Below, in pieces: positions 1-5,560 of a stretch of DNA of 5,737 bases. How positions within the stretch are numbered: position 1 is the first letter of the stretch; each line of letters starts with the position of its first letter. This DNA is from an uncultured Rikenellaceae bacterium. GTDB lineage: Bacteria > Bacteroidota > Bacteroidia > Bacteroidales > Rikenellaceae. Made by a program: the position numbers and the translations under genes. Where the stretch lies: positions 1 through 5,737 of the forward strand of contig CAMTOL010000149.1 in the NCBI GenBank assembly GCA_947074135.1, given 5' to 3'. The notes under the pieces were generated by a model, which had not been told where the DNA came from, did not search any database, and was given only the letters and a program-made list of their open reading frames with translations.

Positions 1-436
1 CAATTTCGTCCGAAGCGTTGTAAAGTTCTTTGCCTGGAGTAATACCAAATTTTGGGGCGTGTTCACACAAAAAAGCCCAATCTTTGTCAATATTGCTTGC
101 ATTGACAACCAAAAGATAGGTTTGAGCATCGATACGATAGACCAACAAATCATCGACAATACCACCCTTACCATTAGGGAAACACGAGTATTGTACTTTT
201 CCGTCGTAAAGTGCTGCCACATCATTGCTAGTGACATACTGTAAAAATTTTTCGGCATTTTCGCCTTTAACCCAAATTTCACCCATATGGCTCACGTCAA
301 AAACGCCCATATTTTCTCCAACTGTGTTGTGTTCATCGGCAATACCCGAAAATTCAATAGGACTATTATACCCTGCAAATTCTGCCATACGAGCTCCATT
401 TTGGATATGGAAATCAGTAAACGCTGTAACTTTCAT
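1..436 (-). CDS. gcvT: Glycine cleavage system T-protein (aminomethyltransferase), N-terminal part, cut by window edge
   Basis: Translating the minus strand from the ATG at 436 gives 145 codons with no stop before the left edge. The protein begins [20 protein letters not shown] and carries the T-protein hallmarks FDVSHMGE (residues 46-53), [19 protein letters not shown] (83-101) and LLVVNAS (108-114). The DD pair at 95-96 includes the conserved folate-site aspartate of the family. The enzyme acts in the cytoplasm: it takes the aminomethyl group from lipoylated H-protein, transfers the one-carbon unit to tetrahydrofolate and releases ammonia. Family members are about 360 residues, so roughly 40% is visible, all within the N-terminal folate-binding domain. 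There is no frameshift or missing motif in the visible part. The start is supported by homology from the first residues and by the divergent promoter just upstream. The other gcv genes are not in the window. Identification is secure; the C-terminal part cannot be assessed. Confidence 0.96.
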   Translation of the reverse strand, partial: MKVTAFTDFHIQNGARMAEFAGYNSPIEFSGIADEHNTVGENMGVFDVSHMGEIWVKGENAEKFLQYVTSNDVAALYDGKVQYSCFPNGKGGIVDDLLVYRIDAQTYLLVVNASNIDKDWAFLCEHAPKFGITPGKELYNASDEI

Positions 437-514
437 TATTATTTTTATTATTTAAATTATTAATTTTCATTCATTAGATAAAAAATAGTATATATTACAC
501 CACTTTTCATCTAA

Positions 515-549
515 CAAAGATAAGATTTTTTTCTAAATTTGCACTCAAA
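515..549 (-). promoter_or_regulatory. Probable gcvT promoter (Bacteroidota type)
   Basis: On the minus strand TATCTTTG (522-515) matches the Bacteroidota -7 consensus TAnnTTTG exactly. A TTTG (549-546) lies 23 bases upstream, at the long end of the spacing reported for the phylum. This would start transcription near 508 and leave a leader of about 70 bases before the gcvT ATG. The leader is almost pure A/T and shows no folded element. The -33 part overlaps the region of the opposite promoter. This is inferred from consensus only. Confidence 0.5.
534..541 (+). promoter_or_regulatory. Probable -7 box for the GH3 gene
   Basis: TAAATTTG matches TAnnTTTG exactly. It lies 25 bases before the ATG at 567, giving a leader of about 20 bases. 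I could not find a TTG/TTTG -33 element at the expected distance upstream. The promoter may therefore be weak or need an activator. The leader (CAACAAAAACAATG just before the start) has no Shine-Dalgarno match, as is normal in this phylum. Confidence 0.5.
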
Positions 550-566
550 CAACCTCAACAAAAACA

Positions 567-2063
567 ATGAGTCTTTTCAACAAAATAGTTACATTAGCAT
601 TTGGGCAGCGTCTTAGAACGATAGAGAAGTTCAGAAACGATCCATTTACAGCTCAAAATCAACAATTTAGACTACTATGTTCTAATAAGAATCAATACCT
701 ATCGAAGTTTGGCGATGTATCAACAATCGAGAAGTTTCAAAAAAATATTCCTATTGTCGATTACGACGAATACTCAACATTCATCAATCAAGTGCGAGAT
801 GGCAACCAAGATGCTATTTGGAGCGGTTCGCCAACACCTTGGGCAGCTAAAAGTTCGGGGACTACTGGCAGTGTCAGTAAGTTTATACCAACCACAAAAC
901 GATATCTAAATCATTGTCACTATCGCGGTGCGAGAGATACAACTGCGGTGTTTGCTCAGAATTTTCCAAAAAGCAAAGCCTTTTCGGGAAAATCTTTAAC
1001 CCTTGGCGGAAGTTCGGTTCTGGAGCGTGAAGGTGGACTCAAAGTTGGGGACCTCTCGGCGATTCTTATAGAAAACACACCGTTTTACGCTAAAATTATT
1101 AGAGAACCTAAACCCGAGGTTGCACTTATTGCCGATTTCGAGAAGAAGGTTGAAGCTATTTGCAAAGCAACAGTTGGCAAAAATCTCACTTCGTTTGCTG
1201 GAGTACCATCTTGGAACTTGATATTGATGCAAAAGGTGCTCCAATACACTGGTAAAAACAATATTCACGAGGTATGGCCCGATATGAGCCTATTCATTCA
1301 CGGCGGCATTGCGTTTACTCCATACCGCAAATTGTATGAGGAGCTTTTTCCTTCGCCAGAGATGTTGTATATGGAAACATACAACGCATCAGAGGGTTTC
1401 TTCGCGCTTCAAGACGACCCTACTGACAGTTCGATGCTACTAATGCTCGACTACGAAGTATTTTACGAATTCATACCGCTCTCAACGCTAGAGGACTACT
1501 CTACTGCTGTACCACTCGAGGGAGTTAAAACAGGTGTTAATTATGCAATGGTAATTAGCACATCGAGCGGACTATGGCGATATATAATTGGCGACACTGT
1601 AGAATTTACGTCGCTTTCCCCTCATAAAATCAGGATTACGGGTCGCACTAAGAGCTATATCAACACTTTTGGCGAAGAGTTAATTGTTGACAATGCAGAG
1701 AAAGCCTTAAAGATTGCTTGCGAAGCTACTGGGGCAATAATTTCAGAATATACTGCCGCCCCAATATTTATGGAGAGCAACACTAAGGGATCTCATCAAT
1801 GGGTTATAGAGTTTGCCGTTGCGCCAAATTCTCAAGTTTTGTTTAACGAAGCGTTTGACAAGGCATTGCAGGATACCAATTCGGACTACGCCGCCAAACG
1901 CCACAACAACACCACGCTAAATGCTCCAACTATTTCGGTAGTTGAACAAGGCACTTTTATCGAATGGTTGTCGCACAGGGGGAAAAAGGGAGGACAAAAC
2001 AAGGTTCAGCGTCTGAGTGGCAAACGTGACTTTGTCGAACAACTACTCTCGATAAAATTATAA
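567..2063 (+). CDS. GH3-family acyl-adenylating / acyl-amido synthetase
   Basis: This is a complete 498-residue protein of the GH3 auxin-responsive promoter family (ANL-like adenylate-forming fold). The visible nucleotide-binding motifs are SSGTTG at 96-101 (phosphate-binding loop), YNASEG at 272-277 (equivalent to the plant YASSE motif), YIIGDTVEF at 339-347 (plant YRLGD motif, with the ribose-contacting Asp at 343) and ITGRTKSYINTFGEEL at 357-372, the hinge leading to the small C-terminal domain. The C-terminus keeps the lysine-rich KKGGQNKVQRLSGKR segment (473-487). All steps of the adenylation core therefore look intact. Plant members activate an acyl acid with ATP and join it to an amino acid; the substrate of bacterial members is not established to my knowledge. 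There is no signal peptide or membrane segment, so it should be cytoplasmic. It is transcribed alone, divergent from gcvT and convergent with the surface-protein operon, with a terminator 7 bases after the stop. A shorter length than plant enzymes (about 580-610) is usual for bacterial homologues. Confidence 0.9.
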   Translation: MSLFNKIVTLAFGQRLRTIEKFRNDPFTAQNQQFRLLCSNKNQYLSKFGDVSTIEKFQKNIPIVDYDEYSTFINQVRDGNQDAIWSGSPTPWAAKSSGTTGSVSKFIPTTKRYLNHCHYRGARDTTAVFAQNFPKSKAFSGKSLTLGGSSVLEREGGLKVGDLSAILIENTPFYAKIIREPKPEVALIADFEKKVEAICKATVGKNLTSFAGVPSWNLILMQKVLQYTGKNNIHEVWPDMSLFIHGGIAFTPYRKLYEELFPSPEMLYMETYNASEGFFALQDDPTDSSMLLMLDYEVFYEFIPLSTLEDYSTAVPLEGVKTGVNYAMVISTSSGLWRYIIGDTVEFTSLSPHKIRITGRTKSYINTFGEELIVDNAEKALKIACEATGAIISEYTAAPIFMESNTKGSHQWVIEFAVAPNSQVLFNEAFDKALQDTNSDYAAKRHNNTTLNAPTISVVEQGTFIEWLSHRGKKGGQNKVQRLSGKRDFVEQLLSIKL

Positions 2064-2080
2064 ATGGTTAATGGTTAATG
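2063..2080. repeat. Tandem heptad AATGGTT
   Basis: AATGGTT occurs twice in tandem and is followed by a partial third copy AATG. It starts on the last base of the GH3 stop codon and forms the left arm of the hairpin described at 2070-2104. The right arm can pair with either register of the repeat. Confidence 0.7.
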
Positions 2081-2104
2081 AAAGTCAATCTATCATTAAC
2101 CATT
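2070..2104. terminator. Probable bidirectional terminator between convergent genes
   Basis: AATGGTTAATG (2070-2080) and CATTAACCATT (2094-2104) form a perfect 11-bp inverted repeat with a 13-base loop. It is followed on the plus strand by ATTTCTTTT, a short T-rich tract. The hairpin fills the 53-base gap between the GH3 stop and the stop of the opposing gene, where a two-way terminator is expected. The stem is A/T-rich and the T tract is interrupted, so efficiency may be modest. Confidence 0.6.
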
Positions 2105-2116
2105 ATTTCTTTTAAC

Positions 2117-3559
2117 TCAGAGAACTAATGGCAGATTATCAACTGCTGCTTTTAGACCCATCGCAGCCGCTCTCGATATTGACTCACTAGCCAATGCTTC
2201 ATTGCCAGTAAACAACGCCCAAACTCCTAGAGTGTTATAATAAACCGACTCTAACAAACGATTGTTGCTATTCGACCCACTATTAAAAATTTCTGACTTT
2301 GCTACATCTAGGTACCCTTTAGCAGCACTATACTTACCTTGGGCAACAGCCGATACCGCAGCATTAACATTTGCCTCTGCACTATCGTCAAAAAGCAAAA
2401 CAGACATACGAATAACATCAACGAACTTAACACTATTTTCCCCATAACTCATTGCCAATATATACAACTCATTAAGGCTCATATCACGAGGTTGTTTTTC
2501 ATAAATCGATACACTTCTCTGTAAATCTAACTGCTCGACCACATAATTAATTCGATAATCAACCCTCCGAAGTGGGGGATAATAATAATCTAACAACTCC
2601 CTATAATTTGGCAGTGCAGACATTTTTCTGTCCATCATCTCAGGCGAATACCCTGAATCAATGATTGAGAGTATCTCGCCACGATTATAGAGTGTCGACT
2701 TTTCGACTGCCGCACGAAGTCCTGCCCAGTTTTCGGGAGTGGAAGTGACTGTAAAAATATCGAATGGATATAAGTAACGATTTTGAATATACTCACGAAC
2801 AGACATAACGCGATTTTGAGCCAACTGCGCATTAAACTCATAACTACCCTCAGGCGAACAAGTACCCCAAAGTGCAATATTTTTAACCGATCGTATATCA
2901 TCGTCGGTCTTAACCATCTCAATCGTAGCATTTATTTTGTCGAGTTCGGCAGCATTGTTCGCAAAGTATGGCAACAACTCCCACTTGCCAACCTTAAACT
3001 CTAAATAAGCAGTACCACTTAATTCTCTGCGTTTCACCTCTTCGACCTTTGGTTCGAAATAGGTAAGAACAGGGTCGCGACGTTCATCGACCAATTTAAA
3101 CGACGACGCAACAAAATAAGATGATAAAAAATCTGTGCGTGCACAACGATATAACTCCGAGTTAATCTTCAGCGAACTCTCATTCATCCAATCCTGATAG
3201 GGAAAAGCAGCAGTGTAAACCAGTGGCTCTTTAGTTGAAGCAATAATAGTTGTAGTCGAAGGCAATTTACCTGTTCGCCACTCATTAACAACTGCTTGAC
3301 GACGCGAAAATTGAATCGGGGTGAGTGTCATCGATTCGCTTTGCCCTACTAGCACTGGGGTAATAGTAAGATTCTCGCTAACTCTAATTTTGCGGCTTGG
3401 TTGAACAGTGAAGTTCACTACCACATCGCCTCCTTCGAAAGCAGTTCCGCCAATCCTAGTAACTTCTACATTCTTAATTGTAAACAGTTTGTCGTTTTGG
3501 GCTACAGCCACATTGAATAAGCAGATAGCAACAACAAATATCAATATTTTATGTTTCAT
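2117..3559 (-). CDS. DUF3868-type protein with degenerate OmpA-like domain and C-terminal helical repeats
   Basis: This is a 480-residue exported protein. Residues 1-20 (MKHKILIFVVAICLFNVAVA) are a signal peptide, with cleavage likely before Gln21. Residues about 24-125 are beta-rich and fit the DUF3868 N-terminal region. Residues about 185-345 form an OmpA-like core, with ALWGTCSPEGSYEFN (229-243), LAQNR (246-250) and the Bacteroidota-typical ENWAGLR (276-282) and YYYPPLRRVDYRINYV (325-340). Residues about 365-475 are alpha-helical with two TPR-like segments (ANVNAAVSAVAQGKYSAAKG and YNTLGVWALFTGNEALASES). The peptidoglycan-contacting Asp of true OmpA domains is replaced by Ser235, while Arg250 is kept. 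In Bacteroidota such genes sit after a DUF3575 gene in FimA/Mfa-type fimbrial loci, which suggests a role in anchoring or assembling surface fibres; this is inference. The start at 3559 was chosen because the frame stays open to 3691 but that extension overlaps the upstream gene and would bury the signal peptide. The gap to the upstream gene is 38 bases, so the two are probably one operon. Confidence 0.82.
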   Translation of the reverse strand: MKHKILIFVVAICLFNVAVAQNDKLFTIKNVEVTRIGGTAFEGGDVVVNFTVQPSRKIRVSENLTITPVLVGQSESMTLTPIQFSRRQAVVNEWRTGKLPSTTTIIASTKEPLVYTAAFPYQDWMNESSLKINSELYRCARTDFLSSYFVASSFKLVDERRDPVLTYFEPKVEEVKRRELSGTAYLEFKVGKWELLPYFANNAAELDKINATIEMVKTDDDIRSVKNIALWGTCSPEGSYEFNAQLAQNRVMSVREYIQNRYLYPFDIFTVTSTPENWAGLRAAVEKSTLYNRGEILSIIDSGYSPEMMDRKMSALPNYRELLDYYYPPLRRVDYRINYVVEQLDLQRSVSIYEKQPRDMSLNELYILAMSYGENSVKFVDVIRMSVLLFDDSAEANVNAAVSAVAQGKYSAAKGYLDVAKSEIFNSGSNSNNRLLESVYYNTLGVWALFTGNEALASESISRAAAMGLKAAVDNLPLVL

Positions 3560-3597
3560 TGTTTTATAGTTGATTATGAGTTGAAAAGACTTAAATA

Positions 3598-4194
3598 TTA
3601 GAGCATAAACATCAGTGAGATTCCTCCGCGAGTTGGTCCCCAATAGTTTCGCCAAGCATTGCTCTGAATCAAAGCGCCACATTGCGGACAATCATACTTA
3701 TTGTAGCGCATACCTGCATACCCAAAACCCACATTAAACTCCAAATTCCACCTCTTGGCAAGTACCAACTGATAACCTAGTGATATACCACCTCCAACTG
3801 CCCAACCATCATATCTATAATTCTGGGAGTTAGCGCCTAACAGTAATGGTAGGTTATGACCCGAAATATTATACTGCGAACCGAGTAGGTGAATCCCTAG
3901 AAAGAGCCCACTAAAACGTTGACAGAACCAGTATCTAAACTCTAGTTCAGAGAGCCAGTGCACAAGTTTCTTATTGTCGTTCCTATCTCCATTGAGATTC
4001 CAGGGGTTATAACCACCACTTATATCAAGTGTCGTTCGCCTACCAAGTCCAATCTCAAGTCCGAGATTTGGGGTAAAGGTCAATCCATCGTACAATAGAT
4101 TAGTTTTGAGAGCGACTGAGCTTTGCGAGAAACTTTGCAGCGACATTAAGACTGCAATCAAACAAAGAGTTATTTTTAGTTTCATACTTTGCAT
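3598..4194 (-). CDS. DUF3575-family outer-membrane protein
   Basis: This is a 198-residue protein with an N-terminal signal peptide (KLKITLCLIAVLMSLQSFSQ, ending at residue 24). It is followed by the DUF3575 hallmarks: ALKTNLLYDGLTFTPNLGLE (28-47), SGGYNPWNLN (59-68), ELEFRYWFC (83-91), GGGISLGYQ (134-142), RWNLEFNVGFGYAG (148-161) and the C-terminal YNKYDCPQCG (164-173). Alternating polar/hydrophobic strands rich in Gly and aromatics, with no internal helix, suggest a small beta-barrel in the outer membrane. This is a prediction, not seen directly. The family is specific to Bacteroidota and is usually found immediately before a DUF3868/OmpA-like gene, as here, often in fimbrial loci. The ATG at 4194 is followed by another in-frame ATG at 4185 (MKLKITL), which would give 195 residues and a more typical signal peptide. 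Neither has a ribosome-binding site to decide between them. No clear promoter was found upstream. Family assignment is firm; molecular function is unknown. Confidence 0.83.
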   Translation of the reverse strand: MQSMKLKITLCLIAVLMSLQSFSQSSVALKTNLLYDGLTFTPNLGLEIGLGRRTTLDISGGYNPWNLNGDRNDNKKLVHWLSELEFRYWFCQRFSGLFLGIHLLGSQYNISGHNLPLLLGANSQNYRYDGWAVGGGISLGYQLVLAKRWNLEFNVGFGYAGMRYNKYDCPQCGALIQSNAWRNYWGPTRGGISLMFML

Positions 4195-4308
4195 TGTTTT
4201 GAAATTAACAACTACAGTATCAAACCAACAACTATGCCAAAATAGTGAAATCGTAAATGAAGAAGAACTATTATAAATATTAAAACCACAAAAAAAAGAG
4301 ACCGAGTT

Positions 4309-4502
4309 TTAATCGAGATAACTTGCTTACAAAAACTTACACAATTAGTTGGTGTAAGTTTTTAAGAGCATTGACAAAGAGTTGCATTTACAAGTTTAGC
4401 GTGAATGATGTTTTGGACAGAAACTCCAATCATATTTATTTTCAGACAAGTAACATTCCTACCCAAATATAAACCATATACGAGCGTTTAATTCTCGATT
4501 AA
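4309..4502. repeat. Long-distance inverted repeat TTAATCGAGA / TCTCGATTAA
   Basis: TTAATCGAGA (4309-4318) is the exact reverse complement of TCTCGATTAA (4493-4502). Just outside, GACC (4300-4303) and GGTC (4507-4510) are also complementary after 5- and 4-base interruptions. The arms enclose about 175 bases that include the 12-bp hairpin. This could be the ends of a small decayed mobile element or a long RNA fold, or chance in AT-rich DNA. No clean target-site duplication is visible. Confidence 0.35.
4331..4363. terminator. Terminator-like hairpin
   Basis: AAAAACTTACAC (4331-4342) and GTGTAAGTTTTT (4352-4363) form a perfect 12-bp stem with a 9-base loop. On either strand the stem ends in five Ts, so the hairpin reads like a two-way terminator in which the A and T tracts pair with each other. 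On the minus strand it would end transcripts coming from araC, about 280 bases past its stop, before the DUF3575 operon starts. It could equally be the 3' end of an unannotated small RNA. Confidence 0.55.
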
Positions 4503-4571
4503 TAATGGTCGAGTCACTCGTTGAGAGAGTTAAAAATGATGGTTGAGCAATAACAAATGAGTCATTATTAA
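4499..4571. repeat. Nested inverted repeats downstream of araC
   Basis: TTAATAATG (4499-4507) and CATTATTAA (4563-4571) are perfect 9-bp inverted arms, extendable by two G-U pairs in RNA. Within them lies the palindrome CGAGT-C-ACTCG (4510-4520). AATGA-G-TCATT (4556-4566) is a further palindrome overlapping the right arm. In the araC transcript this would fall about 75-145 bases after the stop codon. The left arm shares TTAA (4499-4502) with the longer-range repeat at 4309-4502, so the two pairings are mutually exclusive. Confidence 0.3.
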
Positions 4572-4644
4572 CAAAATACAGTTGCTATAAAACTGAGATA
4601 CTGGAGATTAGGCAGAAATACTGGTAAATTACAACAATTTTATG

Positions 4645-5463
4645 CTATTTATTCTTCACATAATCAGACGGAGAGACCCCATACCATCTCTTAAACATTC
4701 GCGAAAATGAGGCTAAATTATTGAAGCCACTATCCCAACAAACTTCAGATACGGTCATCGTACCCCTCTTCAATAACATAGCTGCATTAGTCATACGAAC
4801 ACTATTAACATAGTTGGTAAAAGTATCGCCCATCTCTTTTCTAAAAAACACACAAAACGAAGAACGTTGCATACCAACATAACCAGAAATCTCATCAATA
4901 GTAATACGCTTCATATAGTTACACGAAACATATATTTTGATTTTCGATAAACGCTCCTTTGCAAAATCTGATTTTTGTTGATATGAGATTGAACGACAAT
5001 TCTCATACTCCGACAAATTAACCAATATCTCTAAAAGAGTTGCACTCCTATAAGCATCACTCTGCATTACCATCTTCTTCATTAGCGCAGAGATTCGCTC
5101 CTTTGCATCACCATAATAAACAATTGCACAACCATTGTTCTTAAAGCTAATCAACCTATCCATAAGTCCTGGAAAGGCAAGGATAATATTGTCTATCAAC
5201 TTCTCATTAAAAAGTAATGTTATATTCTCAATCTTTCCCCTGCTATCTGTATCATCTAAGTCGAAATTCCAACAATGAGGTATATCAGGAGGAACGAGAA
5301 CCAAATCTCCTCCATTAAATGGCTCGGTATCATTGCCAAGAGTTCTAACTCCCGACCCAACAATAACCAAAGACAACTCCCACCTTTCGTCGAAATGCTC
5401 TCCAATTTGACGGTCTGGCGAGATCCTTACGTGATCGAGTATATAATTCTGTTTCATTATCAT
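4645..5463 (-). CDS. AraC-family transcriptional regulator with N-terminal cupin domain
   Basis: This is a 272-residue cytoplasmic DNA-binding protein. Residues about 5-95 form a cupin-type sensor domain, recognised by GGDLVLVPPDIPHCW (51-65), the family's beta-barrel turn with a Pro-Pro and His63. A helical linker follows (about 100-165). The C-terminal AraC DNA-binding domain covers about 170-270: the first helix-turn-helix is ITIDEISGYVGMQRSSFCVF (187-206), and the second is MTVSEVCWDSGFNNLASFSR (236-255) followed by MFKRWYGVSPSDYVK, the classic AraC signature. Length and domain order match AraC regulators that sense a small molecule such as a sugar; the ligand cannot be read from the sequence. 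The start at 5463 has an in-frame alternative at 5457 (MKQNYIL), and neither has a Shine-Dalgarno sequence. The gene is divergent from the acyltransferase gene across 97 bases that contain repeats suited to an AraC dimer, so that gene and araC itself are the likely targets (inference). Confidence 0.92.
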   Translation of the reverse strand: MIMKQNYILDHVRISPDRQIGEHFDERWELSLVIVGSGVRTLGNDTEPFNGGDLVLVPPDIPHCWNFDLDDTDSRGKIENITLLFNEKLIDNIILAFPGLMDRLISFKNNGCAIVYYGDAKERISALMKKMVMQSDAYRSATLLEILVNLSEYENCRSISYQQKSDFAKERLSKIKIYVSCNYMKRITIDEISGYVGMQRSSFCVFFRKEMGDTFTNYVNSVRMTNAAMLLKRGTMTVSEVCWDSGFNNLASFSRMFKRWYGVSPSDYVKNK

Positions 5464-5467
5464 TCTT

Positions 5468-5499
5468 GCAAATATTAATCAAATATAGGCAAATATTTG
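5468..5499. promoter_or_regulatory. Phased CAAATAT repeats, candidate AraC-family operator
   Basis: GCAAATATT occurs at 5468-5476 and again at 5489-5497, exactly 21 bp apart. That is two helical turns, the half-site spacing known for AraC-type activators. A third related copy, CAAATATA, sits between them at 5480-5487. The last copy extends to the perfect palindrome CAAATATTTG (5490-5499). The cluster covers the region just upstream of the araC start, so autoregulation is plausible. In DNA this AT-rich some repetition is expected by chance. Confidence 0.4.
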
Positions 5500-5523
5500 T
5501 CAAAACTACTATCTTTTTTGCAA
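5480..5523 (-). promoter_or_regulatory. Possible araC promoter
   Basis: On the minus strand TATATTTG (5487-5480) is an exact TAnnTTTG -7 box, but its nearest TTTG (5504-5501) is only 13 bases upstream, which is too close. The alternative AATATTTG (5497-5490) is one base off consensus but has TTG (5523-5521) 23 bases upstream, within the accepted range. Either would give a very short leader. Both overlap the repeats at 5468-5499, so a bound regulator could block or recruit polymerase here. Confidence 0.35.
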
Positions 5524-5532
5524 TTAATTTTG
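5496..5532 (+). promoter_or_regulatory. Probable acyltransferase-gene promoter
   Basis: TAATTTTG (5525-5532) matches TAnnTTTG exactly and lies 28 bases before the ATG at 5561. TTTG at 5496-5499 is the best -33 candidate, with a 25-base spacer that is slightly longer than usual. This TTTG is part of the palindrome CAAATATTTG, so the proposed operator overlaps the upstream promoter element. Confidence 0.45.
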
Positions 5533-5560
5533 TAACTGAAATATAAACCTATAACAAAAT

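Larger units (their letters stand above)
4195..4644. other. 450-base gene-free region between the DUF3575 gene and araC
   Basis: No convincing coding sequence is present; the longest in-frame stretches from an ATG that I noticed are under 30 codons and resemble nothing. Both flanking genes are read on the minus strand, so this is the 3' side of the regulator gene and the 5' side of the DUF3575 operon. It contains a strong 12-bp hairpin (4331-4363), a 10-bp inverted repeat pair (4309-4318 with 4493-4502), a 9-bp pair (4499-4507 with 4563-4571) and an 11-base palindrome (4510-4520). A minus-strand -7-like TATATTTG lies at 4471-4464, but without a matching -33 box. I find no good -7/-33 pair close to the DUF3575 start; TTGGTTTG at 4228-4221 is one base off the -7 consensus and lacks a -33 partner. 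Confidence 0.6.

Noticed and set aside
437..514. Glycine riboswitch in the gcvT leader
   Set aside because: The leader is only about 70 bases, nearly all A/T, and lacks the GC-rich conserved helices of that riboswitch.
996..1268. Antisense ORF inside the GH3 gene
   Set aside because: It is a shadow of a strongly supported gene, with no recognisable protein features.
2635..3004. ORFs in other frames within the DUF3868-type gene
   Set aside because: Their compositions are those of frame-shifted shadows, and they overlap well-supported domains.
3560..3691. N-terminal extension of the DUF3868-type protein to an upstream ATG at 3691
   Set aside because: It overlaps the end of the DUF3575 gene and would put 44 unrelated residues before a clear signal peptide that begins at the ATG at 3559.
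4362..4433. Small minus-strand ORF beginning MIGVSVQNIIHAK
   Set aside because: It is only 23 codons, runs into the terminator-like hairpin and matches no family I know. It could be a decayed gene fragment, but there is no support.
4405..4491. Small plus-strand ORF beginning MMFWTETPIIF
   Set aside because: It is only 28 codons, has no promoter and overlaps inverted repeats; nothing suggests that it is translated.
5468..5499. Reading the CAAATAT repeats as a CRISPR-like array
   Set aside because: The units are 7-9 bases with 2-4 base gaps, far too short for repeats and spacers.
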